Shown piece by piece: positions 34,375 to 42,407 of a stretch of 64,000 nt of DNA. The stretch lies in contig OZ254088.1 of assembly GCA_965267605.1 (NCBI GenBank), positions 434,001-498,000 on the forward strand. The letters run 5' to 3'. Source of the DNA: G965267605 sp965267605. GTDB taxonomy: Bacteria > Bacteroidota > Bacteroidia > Flavobacteriales_E > Vicingaceae. Both the position numbers and the translations under genes were made by a program. How positions within the stretch are numbered: position 1 is the stretch's first letter; every line of letters begins with the position of its first letter. A model generated the notes under the pieces. It searched no databases. It was not told the origin of the DNA and worked only from the letters and a program-made list of their open reading frames with translations.

Positions 34375-34845
34375 ATGGAAACTATGGATAATGAAGTAGG
34401 AGCTGTACTTCTCATAATGTTTGGAGTGCTCATTTTAATATTTGCCATCTATGCATTCTTGTGGTGGCGCGTTTTCGAAAAAGCAGGTAAGAAGGGTTGG
34501 ATATCCATCGTGCCGTATTACAACATGTACACGCTGTTCCAGATCTCTGGAAAGCCTGGCTGGTGGTTTGCGTTTGGTTTCATACCCTACGTAGGCGCCC
34601 TTGTTGTATTTGTGCTAAGAATCATTGCCAACATCGAACTGGCAAAGAAGTTTGGTAAAGGTGCAGGATTTGGCGTGGGATTGTCCTTTCTGGGCATCAT
34701 CTTTTTCCCTATTCTGGGTTATGGAAGTGCTGTTTACGAAGGTGGCGTACATCAGGATGTAAGTCAGCAGAGTGACGTATTGGATGCAGAACACGCATTG
34801 GGTCAGGACAGTAGCTCATCCAATACCGGAAGCGTTCCACATTGA
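34375..34845 (+). CDS. Second DUF5684-type small membrane protein
   Basis: 156 aa. The core 'RVFEKAGKKGWISIVPYYNMYTLFQISGKPGWWFAFGFIPYVG' aligns directly with the protein at 33133 (KAGxxGW..IVPxYN....I..KP.WW....IPYVG). Four hydrophobic segments, then a hydrophilic Ser/Asp/Gln-rich C-terminal tail. Likely a diverged duplicate; the function is unknown, and it is placed among other unknown membrane proteins. Confidence 0.78.
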   Translation: METMDNEVGAVLLIMFGVLILIFAIYAFLWWRVFEKAGKKGWISIVPYYNMYTLFQISGKPGWWFAFGFIPYVGALVVFVLRIIANIELAKKFGKGAGFGVGLSFLGIIFFPILGYGSAVYEGGVHQDVSQQSDVLDAEHALGQDSSSSNTGSVPH

Positions 34846-34876
34846 TTCGGGGCACAATTTTCTATCTTAGCTGACA

Positions 34877-35383
34877 ATGAGTGAGGCTATAGACAATCCA
34901 GTTCCTGAAGAAAAGAAAGCATCTTCCTTTCTCAAAGTGCTATGTGTGCTGACGTATGTTGGAAGTGGCGGTGGTGCGTTGAACAGTTTGATCTCTATAA
35001 CATTCGGTGGCAATGTTGAAGATCAAATGGCAGAGGCGCAGACCCAAATGATGCAATTGTACGATGCTGCCTCTTCAAGCCCTTTCGCGCAGGAATTGAT
35101 TCTGGCGTATGTAGATATGATTGATCAGCTTGTGGAAAGTTACATGGCTATGAACCTTACAGCTTTGTTAGCGCAGTTATTAAATGTAACAGGAGCTGCA
35201 TTGATGTGGAAACTCAAGCGCAACGGATTTTACCTCTACACCCTCGGTCAGTTGATCACCATTGTTATGCCAATGGTCTTCTTCGGGTTCAATCTCATTG
35301 GTGGGATCATGATAGCTTCGGGAGCGATATTCTCTATATTGTTCCTCGTTCTTTACGGAACTCAACTTAAACATATGAAGTAA
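34877..35383 (+). CDS. Small membrane protein, unknown
   Basis: 168 aa. Hydrophilic N-terminus (~1-20), one hydrophobic segment (~22-45), a polar stretch with 'MAEAQTQMMQLYDAASSSPFAQE', then three more hydrophobic segments ending in 'LYGTQLKHMK'. No domain recognised. Its stop and the next start share one base (TAATG), so it is translationally coupled to the CCC-motif protein. Confidence 0.65.
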   Translation: MSEAIDNPVPEEKKASSFLKVLCVLTYVGSGGGALNSLISITFGGNVEDQMAEAQTQMMQLYDAASSSPFAQELILAYVDMIDQLVESYMAMNLTALLAQLLNVTGAALMWKLKRNGFYLYTLGQLITIVMPMVFFGFNLIGGIMIASGAIFSILFLVLYGTQLKHMK

Positions 35384-35724
35384 TGAGTGAGCAGATTCTA
35401 GATAGCTCTCAGCCTGGTGGTGAGGGAACAAAAGAACTTCCCAATGCAACTACGATTCTTGTATTGGGCATTGTATCTATTGTAACATGTTTCTGCTACG
35501 GAGTCCCAGGATTGGTAGTTGGTATTATCTGTCTGAACATGGCCAAAAAGGCCAAAGCAGAGTACTTTATGAATCCGGGTGTTTACACAGAAGCTTCTTA
35601 CAAGAACATGAATGGAGGTAGAATCTGTGGTCTTGTAGGAACGATCCTTTCTTCGCTTTACGTTGCGTTCTGGATCATTTACGTGTTGGTAATAGTAGCC
35701 GCTGGAGTAGGAGGGGCACTCTAA
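35383..35724 (+). CDS. CCC-motif/DUF4190-like membrane protein
   Basis: 113 aa. 'LPNATTILVLGIVSIVTCFCYGVPGLVVGIICLNMAKKA' follows the Flavobacteriia CCC-motif membrane protein pattern, here with C-F-C rather than CCC. The rest, 'MNPGVYTEASYKNMNGGRICGLVGTILSSLYV', is also typical (NxxxY..Y.N...GRI.....). Two or three transmembrane helices. Function unknown. It is coupled to the preceding gene and converges on ridA with interlocked stops (CTAA). Confidence 0.75.
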   Translation: MSEQILDSSQPGGEGTKELPNATTILVLGIVSIVTCFCYGVPGLVVGIICLNMAKKAKAEYFMNPGVYTEASYKNMNGGRICGLVGTILSSLYVAFWIIYVLVIVAAGVGGAL

Positions 35725-36101
35725 CTCAGCTGCACGATAGCGGACACTTCTACATTCACGCTTTTCGGTAAAGTCTTAACTGCTACACATTCACGCGCAG
35801 GTGGATTCTGAGTGAAGTACTCACCGTATACCTCATTCACCTGTCCGAAATAATCCATGTCACTCAGAAAGATGGAGCATTTGAGTACGTCTTCCATTGA
35901 TGCACCGGCAGCTTCTATAATGGCCTTGAGGTTTTCCATCACCAACCGGGTTTCTTGTGGGATATCCCCAACTTTCAACTCTCCGGTAGATGGATCAATG
36001 GCGATTTGCCCACTTACGTAAAGCGTTCCGTTGGATGATACGGCTTGACTGTAAGGTCCTATCGGTGCAGGTGCCTTGTCTGTAAAATGAATCTGCTTCA
36101 T
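35721..36101 (-). CDS. ridA: RidA family reactive imine/enamine deaminase
   Basis: 126 aa, usual length. 'APAPIGPYSQAV', 'LYVSGQIAIDPSTGEL', 'ETRLVMENLKAIIEAAG' and 'PARECVAVKTLPKSVNVEVSAIV' are family hallmarks; the Arg in 'PARECV' binds the substrate carboxylate. RidA hydrolyses reactive enamine/imine products of PLP enzymes. Start 36101 is chosen over a longer frame (36248) that would read into lptD. It follows lptD by 5 bp in the same operon. Confidence 0.95.
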   Translation of the reverse strand: MKQIHFTDKAPAPIGPYSQAVSSNGTLYVSGQIAIDPSTGELKVGDIPQETRLVMENLKAIIEAAGASMEDVLKCSIFLSDMDYFGQVNEVYGEYFTQNPPARECVAVKTLPKSVNVEVSAIVQLS

Positions 36102-36106
36102 AGTGA

Positions 36107-38722
36107 TTAGAATGGTTGAGCAAGATCGAAATATTCTCGTCTTCTCGAAAGTTTCAGATCCTGGAGCACGGATGATTTCACATTGATCTGGAACTCGTAA
36201 CTCTTCCGCGTGCCGAAAGGAACCCACCTGAAGCTCATCTCCCAACAATGAAGGTCTCGATAGAAGTTCAATGTGGTGTAGGAGAAGTCTTTGGCAACGA
36301 AGTCGTAGCCTGAGGCAACTTCAACGCGCCACTTCGGAGTGATGTTAACTTCTCCTGCGAAGTTCACCGTTTGGGTAAACGACTTCTCTGCGAACGGATT
36401 GCTCTTCGAGTAGTTTACATTATAGTTCACGCTCAGCTGCCACGGGATCGTGAAGTCAACAAAGGCATTTGGGTTGTTCAATACGTTCTGGTAATCTTTC
36501 TTGTCCTCGTCATCCTTGGGTTTATAACCTGTTGTACTAGACTTCGTCTTGCTTTTTAGTGTAAACGCAATAGCCATATTGGCACTGGAAAGGTGACCAA
36601 TCTTGAATTCATCCTCCCACCATGTGCGGTCGATCTTCCTCGCAATGCCTAGCGTGTCCTGAACGTATTGGTAAGGATCTAATCTTGAGTTGAAGTTCAG
36701 GCTAATGTTGTTGAACAAGCGCGTTCTCGCATTCAAATTGAAATTAGACCAGTTCAGGGAATCGGCCATGAGGTTGTAAGACCCACTGAATCCAACGTTC
36801 TCCAGTAGCTTGATTTTCTTTACTGGATCGGCACTGTCCTTTGGTGTCCTAACCTTCATCTCCAGGTTATTAAGAATTGAGAAATTGACGTTGCCCGCTT
36901 CTCCCGTATTCAGGTTGCCGAAAATTCCATCTTCAAAGATGTTGTAATCGATCACTCTTGAAACAGAATCGATGTAAGACCTTTGTCCAACAGAGTTTTC
37001 AGGTTGGTAACTCAAGCCAACCGTGGGTGTAACTACGTGTCTTACCCCAGCTATTGGACCTCTTTTGAACAACTTCGTACCATAAAGCTTGGTGGTAAGA
37101 TTGGCGGCAATGTTGTAGCGATAATTGCCTACCAACTGTTGCCGTTTGGTTTCTACAAGCTCACTGTCAACACTGTTCCAGGTCTTCTCCGTGAAGTTGA
37201 GGTATTGCACTGCGGTGAAATTGGCGTTAGGGTTCAGGGTTACGAATTTGCCGAGCTTCATATTGGTGCCCAGCGGAATGGTGTGTTTGATTCCATTTCT
37301 GAAATCATCTTGCAGGTTGTTCAGGTTGCTGATGCTGATAAGACTGTCATAAGTACTCAGGTCGTTCTTCACATTCATGTTATAACTAACGCCCAACTTA
37401 TCTAGTCCCTTGTTGGTAGCAGATCCCTTGACTCCAAATACCTTTTTTAGCATTTGAACCGGATAAACTCGGGTCATATTGAATGATGCATCAGGAAGGC
37501 TTACATTCACCACGCCCGTTTGGGTGTTCTGACTGTGTCTGGCATTTACAGCGGCCGTGAAAGGTGTCCCAGCGAAGGTTTTGTTGTACGAGATACTGGA
37601 TGTAAACGTATTGGTCAGGTAATCGTTGGTAACACTGTTAAAGTTGTTGGTGAAGTTGGAGCTGGTACCTGCATTTACATCTGCACTAAACCGGGAGTTA
37701 GGTCGTGCCTTAGGGTCCTGGGCGTGCTTCCACCTTATGAAGAATTCTTTGCGAACAGAGAAATCAGGAGTTTCCTTGAAACCGCTTCTAATGTTAGAGT
37801 AGGAGAGGTTGAGGTTGCCTCCGAACCTGTATCGCTTTTTATACTGGGTGTTCAACTTGCTTCCCCAACTTCCTTTAGAATAGATGTCGCCCGTTAACTG
37901 CATGTCGATGTATTCGCTAATGCTCCAGTAGTAACCCCCGTTTTGTAAGTAGAAGCCAAGGTTTGGAGACTCTCCGTAAGTCGGGATGATCAATCCGGAA
38001 GCCTTACCCTTCTTGTTAGGGAAATACCCAAAAGGAACCGCCAGAGGTGTGGGAACATCCTCAATGAACAGGCAGGCAGGTCCAGTAATGATCTTGTCAT
38101 CCGGAATTACTTTCAATCGATTGGTAGCAATGTAGAAATGTGGATGATCGAGGTTACATGTGGTGTATTTTCCATCTTTGATGTACACGTTATCGTTTGG
38201 TAGCTTCTTTCCAACTTTTACATGGATGAAACCTTCCCCTTCCTGAGTAACGGCATTGGACATTCGTCCTTTCTTCGTCTTGAAGTTGTATTTCATGGTA
38301 TCTGCATCCATCGTGGTGGTCCCGTCTGAGAATCGGGGCCTTCCAATCATTGTTCCGGTGCTATCGAACACAGGAGACGCCACAACGGTGTTGGAATCGG
38401 TCTGAATCGTAATTCTGGCCGCATCAAGCGTAATAGCCTCGTAACCCACTGATGCTGTACCATACAGGTAGATTTTCTTGTTTTCAAGGTCGAATACGAT
38501 AGAATCTTTAGCGGAGTACTCAACTGTGGACGTTAAGGCGTCCGGTGAAATCATCGTATCCACTGATAATGAATCAGTTACGGGTATTGAGTCGTTGTCT
38601 AAATCAACGGGTGGTACGGTCTTTGTGGTATCCTTATCTGATTGAGCCTGAGCACTTAAGCAAAGGCAGGTAACTAACACTAAAAGTGTTAATAACTGCG
38701 TTATTGGGCTAGAAGGCCGCAA
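36107..38722 (-). CDS. lptD: LptD-like LPS assembly outer membrane protein
   Basis: About 871 aa. A signal peptide (hydrophobic core LLTLLVLVTCLCLSAQAQ) is followed by an OstA-like N-terminal domain ('IYLYGTASVGYEAITLDAARITIQ', 'DADTMKYNFKTKKG'). Then 'YFPNKKGKASGLIIPTYGESPNLGFYLQNGGYY' marks LptD proteins, and a long barrel region ends near '..DLKLSRRREYFD'. LptD inserts lipopolysaccharide in the outer leaflet. The start is unusual: no ATG or GTG exists upstream of the signal core. TTG 38767 lies inside a perfect -7 box, so I prefer TTG 38722, which gives MRPSSPITQLL.. as a normal signal. It shares a transcript with ridA. Confidence 0.85.
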   Translation of the reverse strand: MRPSSPITQLLTLLVLVTCLCLSAQAQSDKDTTKTVPPVDLDNDSIPVTDSLSVDTMISPDALTSTVEYSAKDSIVFDLENKKIYLYGTASVGYEAITLDAARITIQTDSNTVVASPVFDSTGTMIGRPRFSDGTTTMDADTMKYNFKTKKGRMSNAVTQEGEGFIHVKVGKKLPNDNVYIKDGKYTTCNLDHPHFYIATNRLKVIPDDKIITGPACLFIEDVPTPLAVPFGYFPNKKGKASGLIIPTYGESPNLGFYLQNGGYYWSISEYIDMQLTGDIYSKGSWGSKLNTQYKKRYRFGGNLNLSYSNIRSGFKETPDFSVRKEFFIRWKHAQDPKARPNSRFSADVNAGTSSNFTNNFNSVTNDYLTNTFTSSISYNKTFAGTPFTAAVNARHSQNTQTGVVNVSLPDASFNMTRVYPVQMLKKVFGVKGSATNKGLDKLGVSYNMNVKNDLSTYDSLISISNLNNLQDDFRNGIKHTIPLGTNMKLGKFVTLNPNANFTAVQYLNFTEKTWNSVDSELVETKRQQLVGNYRYNIAANLTTKLYGTKLFKRGPIAGVRHVVTPTVGLSYQPENSVGQRSYIDSVSRVIDYNIFEDGIFGNLNTGEAGNVNFSILNNLEMKVRTPKDSADPVKKIKLLENVGFSGSYNLMADSLNWSNFNLNARTRLFNNISLNFNSRLDPYQYVQDTLGIARKIDRTWWEDEFKIGHLSSANMAIAFTLKSKTKSSTTGYKPKDDEDKKDYQNVLNNPNAFVDFTIPWQLSVNYNVNYSKSNPFAEKSFTQTVNFAGEVNITPKWRVEVASGYDFVAKDFSYTTLNFYRDLHCWEMSFRWVPFGTRKSYEFQINVKSSVLQDLKLSRRREYFDLAQPF

Positions 38723-38733
38723 TTTTTTCGTAA

Positions 38734-38741
38734 TAATTTTG
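38734..38741 (+). promoter_or_regulatory. Putative -7 box for the amidase operon
   Basis: TAATTTTG, a perfect TAnnTTTG box, 47 bp before the amidase ATG at 38789. No clear -33 element. It lies just beyond the preferred lptD start, within its 5' leader. Confidence 0.4.
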
Positions 38742-38764
38742 CTTGTACCGATGTCAGGTTCGGT

Positions 38765-38772
38765 CAAAACTA
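38765..38772 (-). promoter_or_regulatory. Putative -7 box for lptD-ridA
   Basis: TAGTTTTG on the minus strand is a perfect TAnnTTTG box; it overlaps the TTG at 38767 and places transcription start near 38758, 36 bp before the TTG at 38722. Confidence 0.45.
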
Positions 38773-38788
38773 CTAAAAGTTGGATGCA

Positions 38789-39976
38789 ATGTTAGTCAGG
38801 AACAAACGGTTACTATCGCTCTTTCTTGTGTTGATGACGGTGGTTTCAACATCTTTTGTGCCAAGAGAGGACCCTTTTGCTGTGAAAACGGTGGTTATTG
38901 ATGCCGGGCATGGAGGCAAGGATGGGGGCTGTCTGGGTAGCTATTCCAAAGAAAAGGACGTTGCATTGTCCATCTCACTTAAGCTGGGAAATTACATCAA
39001 GGAGAATTTCAAGGACGTCAATGTGATTTACACGCGTAAGACCGATGTGTTCATCGAACTGTACGAACGCGCGAAGATTGCCAATAAGGCCAACGCAGAC
39101 CTCTTTATTTGCGTTCATGTGAATGCTGGGGGTAAGACAGCCATTGGTACAGAAACTTACGTAATGGGGCTTCACAAAACCGAGGCTAACCTGAGAGTAG
39201 CTCAACGGGAAAACGCGTCCATCCTTATGGAAGATAATTACGAAACCAAGTACGAATCATTTGATCCAAACTCACCGGAATCGTACATCTCTCTGGTTCT
39301 TACTCAAAACGCGTTCCTGGAGCAGAGTGTTACACTGGCGTCAGAGATCCAGAACCAATTCGAAAAACGTGTAGGTAGAGTTAACAGAGGAGTTAAACAA
39401 GCAGGGTTCCTGGTCCTTCACCAAACCTCCATGCCCAGTGTGCTTGTTGAAACAGGATTTCTTACCAATGCTGAAGAAGAAAAGTTCCTCAATTCGAAGG
39501 TTGGACAGGACTATATGGCTTCCGCTATTTACCGTGCATTTAAATCTTACAAGGCAGGGCTGGAAGAACGCTCTACAGCTCCGGAGTTAAATCCAGAGAA
39601 GGATCCGGAAGAAAAGGAAACCACACCTGAAGAGAAGGTAGAGGTGAAGCCAGATCCAAAAGACAAGCCTAAGCGAAAAGAGAAAGATGAGGTAGCACCA
39701 CAGGACAAGGGACTGTGGTTCAGGGTTCAAATTGCGACTTCAAGCGAAGAACTGGCAACTACTCCGGCTAACTTCAACCAGTTGGAAGGTGTAAAGTATT
39801 ACTATGCGAGCGGGCTTTACCGCTACACGTATGGGAACGAAAGAGATTTTGACAAAGTAACCAAGATACAAGACGAGGTTCGCGGCAAAGGGTATAAAGA
39901 TGCCTTTGTAGTGGCTTTTCTGGATGGTAAAAGGATATCTGTGAGTCAGGCCCTTCAAATCATCAAAGGACAGTAG
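38789..39976 (+). CDS. N-acetylmuramoyl-L-alanine amidase with SPOR-like tail
   Basis: 395 aa. The ATG at 38789 gives a good signal peptide (MLVRNKRLLSLFLVLMTVVST), so it is preferred to TTG 38780. Amidase_3 domain: zinc His in 'VIDAGHGGKDGG', Glu in 'YERAKIANKANAD', His in 'LFICVHVNA', catalytic Glu in 'SVLVETGFLTNAEEE'. A Lys/Glu/Pro linker follows. The C-terminal ~88 residues ('WFRVQIATSSEELA..YKDAFVVAFLDGKRISVSQALQI') form a SPOR-like module matching those in the 13-17 kb cluster. It cleaves peptide side chains from peptidoglycan at division; SPOR modules recruit such enzymes to denuded septal glycans. It is the first gene of the mlaD/Fe-S operon. Confidence 0.93.
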   Translation: MLVRNKRLLSLFLVLMTVVSTSFVPREDPFAVKTVVIDAGHGGKDGGCLGSYSKEKDVALSISLKLGNYIKENFKDVNVIYTRKTDVFIELYERAKIANKANADLFICVHVNAGGKTAIGTETYVMGLHKTEANLRVAQRENASILMEDNYETKYESFDPNSPESYISLVLTQNAFLEQSVTLASEIQNQFEKRVGRVNRGVKQAGFLVLHQTSMPSVLVETGFLTNAEEEKFLNSKVGQDYMASAIYRAFKSYKAGLEERSTAPELNPEKDPEEKETTPEEKVEVKPDPKDKPKRKEKDEVAPQDKGLWFRVQIATSSEELATTPANFNQLEGVKYYYASGLYRYTYGNERDFDKVTKIQDEVRGKGYKDAFVVAFLDGKRISVSQALQIIKGQ

Positions 39977-39994
39977 AGCCCCGTTCAATTTTGT

Positions 39995-40002
39995 TACTTT
40001 TG
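39995..40002 (+). promoter_or_regulatory. Putative internal -7 box before the MCE gene
   Basis: TACTTTTG is a perfect TAnnTTTG box, 35 bp before the ATG at 40038, so the MCE gene may be transcribed apart from the amidase. No clear -33 TTG. Confidence 0.4.
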
Positions 40003-40010
40003 AATAAAAT

Positions 40011-40030
40011 ATGCAGGCATTAGCCTGCAT
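40011..40030 (+). other. Leader hairpin before the MCE gene
   Basis: Perfect palindrome ATGCAGGC-ATTA-GCCTGCAT. It contains an in-frame ATG (40011) but ends 7 bp before the better ATG at 40038. It could be an attenuator for amidase transcripts or a leader structure. Confidence 0.55.
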
Positions 40031-40037
40031 CGTTGTT

Positions 40038-41036
40038 ATGAGAAGAGAGGCGCTAGTTGGTATACTATCGATCGTTGCGTTAGCACTCACGTACTGGGGG
40101 GTCAACTATCTTAAAGGAACGAACGTTCTTTCCGAGGATAAGGTCTGCTATGCGGTATATGATAAGATCGATGGTTTGGTCGAATCTGATAAGGTAGTGC
40201 TCAGTGGATACCAGGTAGGTGTGGTAAGGAAGATTGATTTCCATCCCGATAACTCCGGACGTATCATTGTTGAATTTTCAATCACCGAAAAAGACTTTAG
40301 GTTCTCTAATGATACCAAGGCTATCCTCGTGTCGGATATCCTTGGAACGAAATCAATTCAACTTCTTCCGGGTAGGGCAGAAGTATTACTTGCAACGGGA
40401 GATACGCTGGCAACATCCATTGAAACGACCATTGAAGAAGCTGTAACCGCGGAAATTCGTCCGTTGAAGATCAAAGTAGACGGACTTCTTGGTCAGGTGG
40501 ATACGCTGTTAACGGTGATCCAAACGATCATGAATAAGGATGCGACCAATAGCATCTCCAATAGCTTTGAGAACATCGACAGAGCCATGGCAACGCTGGC
40601 GCAAACGTCTAAGAGATTGGACACGCTGGTTAAACGAGAGTCGGTTCGAATTTCTCAGTTGAACAGCAACCTTGTAGCTATTACCGGCAATCTAAAGGAG
40701 AAGAACGAAGAGATTGCGAATACGATGGAGAACATTGCAGTGATTACAGATTCACTTGCGGCATCAGATATCGTAAATACGATCAACTCCGCGAACAAGG
40801 CCCTCGAGAATTTTGCTGATGCCATTGAGAAAGTAAACAACGGTGAAGGAACGCTTGGTCAACTTCTTCAGAACGACACGCTATACAGGAACCTTGAGAA
40901 GTCATCTCAAGACCTTGATCTTCTCTTAAAGGATATGCGTTATAATCCTGCTCGTTACGTACATTTCTCTATCTTCGGTAGGAAGAATAAGCATGTGCCT
41001 CCTACAACGCCAAGTAACGCGGGTCAGAGGCCATAG
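40038..41036 (+). CDS. MCE/MlaD family lipid-transport protein
   Basis: 332 aa. The start at 40038 gives 'MRREALVGILSIVALALTYWGVNYLKG', the standard one-helix anchor of Bacteroidota MlaD-like proteins; the ATG at 40011 is inside a hairpin. A single MCE domain follows (~35-115: 'VYDKIDGLVESDKVVLSGYQVGVV..LVSDILGTKSIQLLPG'), then a long helical/coiled-coil part (~130-305). MCE proteins form hexameric periplasmic rings that shuttle phospholipids between membranes. The MlaE permease and MlaF ATPase are not in the window. Confidence 0.9.
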   Translation: MRREALVGILSIVALALTYWGVNYLKGTNVLSEDKVCYAVYDKIDGLVESDKVVLSGYQVGVVRKIDFHPDNSGRIIVEFSITEKDFRFSNDTKAILVSDILGTKSIQLLPGRAEVLLATGDTLATSIETTIEEAVTAEIRPLKIKVDGLLGQVDTLLTVIQTIMNKDATNSISNSFENIDRAMATLAQTSKRLDTLVKRESVRISQLNSNLVAITGNLKEKNEEIANTMENIAVITDSLAASDIVNTINSANKALENFADAIEKVNNGEGTLGQLLQNDTLYRNLEKSSQDLDLLLKDMRYNPARYVHFSIFGRKNKHVPPTTPSNAGQRP

Positions 41037-41049
41037 CTGAGAGATATTC

Positions 41050-42396
41050 ATGGTAGGGAGTATTGTATTCATAGCACTTTTTGCGCTTGCTGTAATCTGG
41101 TTCTCGATTAACGTTCGTCAGATAGCAGGTAATATCAAACTAGGAAGAGATTACGCTCCCGAAGGATCATTCGGTGAAAGGTTTGGGACCATGTTTCGAG
41201 TGGCCCTTGGGCAATCGAAGATGGTGAAACGTCCTGTTGCGGGTTTTCTTCACATCCTGGTTTACGTTGGGTTTGTTATCATCAACCTCGAGGTATTAGA
41301 GATCGTCATTGATGGAATTACCGGTTCGCACCGGGTTTTCGCGAAGGTAGGAGAGCCGTATATGTACTTGATCGGCTCGTTCGAATGGCTTGCACTAGCT
41401 GTTCTAGTTTCGTGTTTGCTATTCCTCATTAGAAGGAACGTTTTAAGGATCAAACGCTTCCACAGTAATGAAATGACCAGCTGGCCAAAGAGCGATGCCA
41501 ACATCATTTTAATCGTTGAGATTCTCTTAATGAGCGCATTCCTGATCATGAATGCATCCGACATGGTGCTCATGAAAACAGATGGAAAACTTTTGGTAGC
41601 TGAAGGATTGGATAAGTACGCAAGGATGTTTGTTCCAGAAGGTGCATTCCCAATCAGTGCAGTGATCGCTAACTGGTTACCACAAGATTTGCACACCCTA
41701 CATTGGATGGAAAGGTCTTGTTGGTGGTTCCATATCGTGGGAATCCTGTTGTTCCTGAACTACCTGCCGTATTCCAAGCATTTCCATATCATTCTGGCCT
41801 TCCCGAATACATTCTATGCCAAGTTGCGTCCTAAAGGTGAGTTCACCAATCTTCAATCCGTGAAGAAGGAAGTGGAACTGATGATGGATCCTTCGGCAGA
41901 TCCTTATGCAGCGCCTCCTGAAGATGCACCACCTCCGGAAAGATTTGGAGCGAAAGATGTACAGGATTTATCCTGGAAGCAGTTGATGGATGCATATAGC
42001 TGTACAGAGTGTGGTAGATGTACTTCTGTGTGTCCGGCCAATCTTACTGGTAAGAAGCTTTCTCCAAGGAAAATTATGATGGATACACGGGATCGGCTGG
42101 TGGAGATAGGTTCGAAGTTGAAGAAGGACGAGAACTTCGATGATGGCAAGTCGCTGTTGCGTGATTACATCTCCGAAGAAGAGTTGTTGGCTTGCACAAC
42201 GTGTAATGCATGTGTGGAAGCCTGTCCCGTCCTGATAGATCCCCTTTCTATCATTATCGATCTTAGAAGATTTCTGATCATGGAAGAATCCAAAGCTCCG
42301 GCTGAATGGACCATGGCATTAACCAATATTGAAAACAACGGTGCTCCCTGGCAGTTCTCAGCAACTGACAGGCTGAACTGGAAAGATGAATCCTAA
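41050..42396 (+). CDS. Membrane-bound 4Fe-4S reductase (heterodisulfide reductase-like)
   Basis: 448 aa. The N-terminal half has about five transmembrane helices with histidines (e.g. 'LHTLHWMERSCWWFHIVGILLFLNYLPYSKHFH' region) suggesting a quinone/haem-binding module. The C-terminal half has two complete ferredoxin motifs, CTECGRCTSVCP (~318-329) and CTTCNACVEACP (~382-393). This arrangement is that of HdrD/GlpC-type electron carriers. Its partner CCG-domain protein is encoded at 43661, separated by a DUF1015 gene. It likely passes electrons between a cytoplasmic donor and the quinone pool. Confidence 0.85.
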   Translation: MVGSIVFIALFALAVIWFSINVRQIAGNIKLGRDYAPEGSFGERFGTMFRVALGQSKMVKRPVAGFLHILVYVGFVIINLEVLEIVIDGITGSHRVFAKVGEPYMYLIGSFEWLALAVLVSCLLFLIRRNVLRIKRFHSNEMTSWPKSDANIILIVEILLMSAFLIMNASDMVLMKTDGKLLVAEGLDKYARMFVPEGAFPISAVIANWLPQDLHTLHWMERSCWWFHIVGILLFLNYLPYSKHFHIILAFPNTFYAKLRPKGEFTNLQSVKKEVELMMDPSADPYAAPPEDAPPPERFGAKDVQDLSWKQLMDAYSCTECGRCTSVCPANLTGKKLSPRKIMMDTRDRLVEIGSKLKKDENFDDGKSLLRDYISEEELLACTTCNACVEACPVLIDPLSIIIDLRRFLIMEESKAPAEWTMALTNIENNGAPWQFSATDRLNWKDES

Positions 42397-42407
42397 ACCC
42401 TCTAGAT

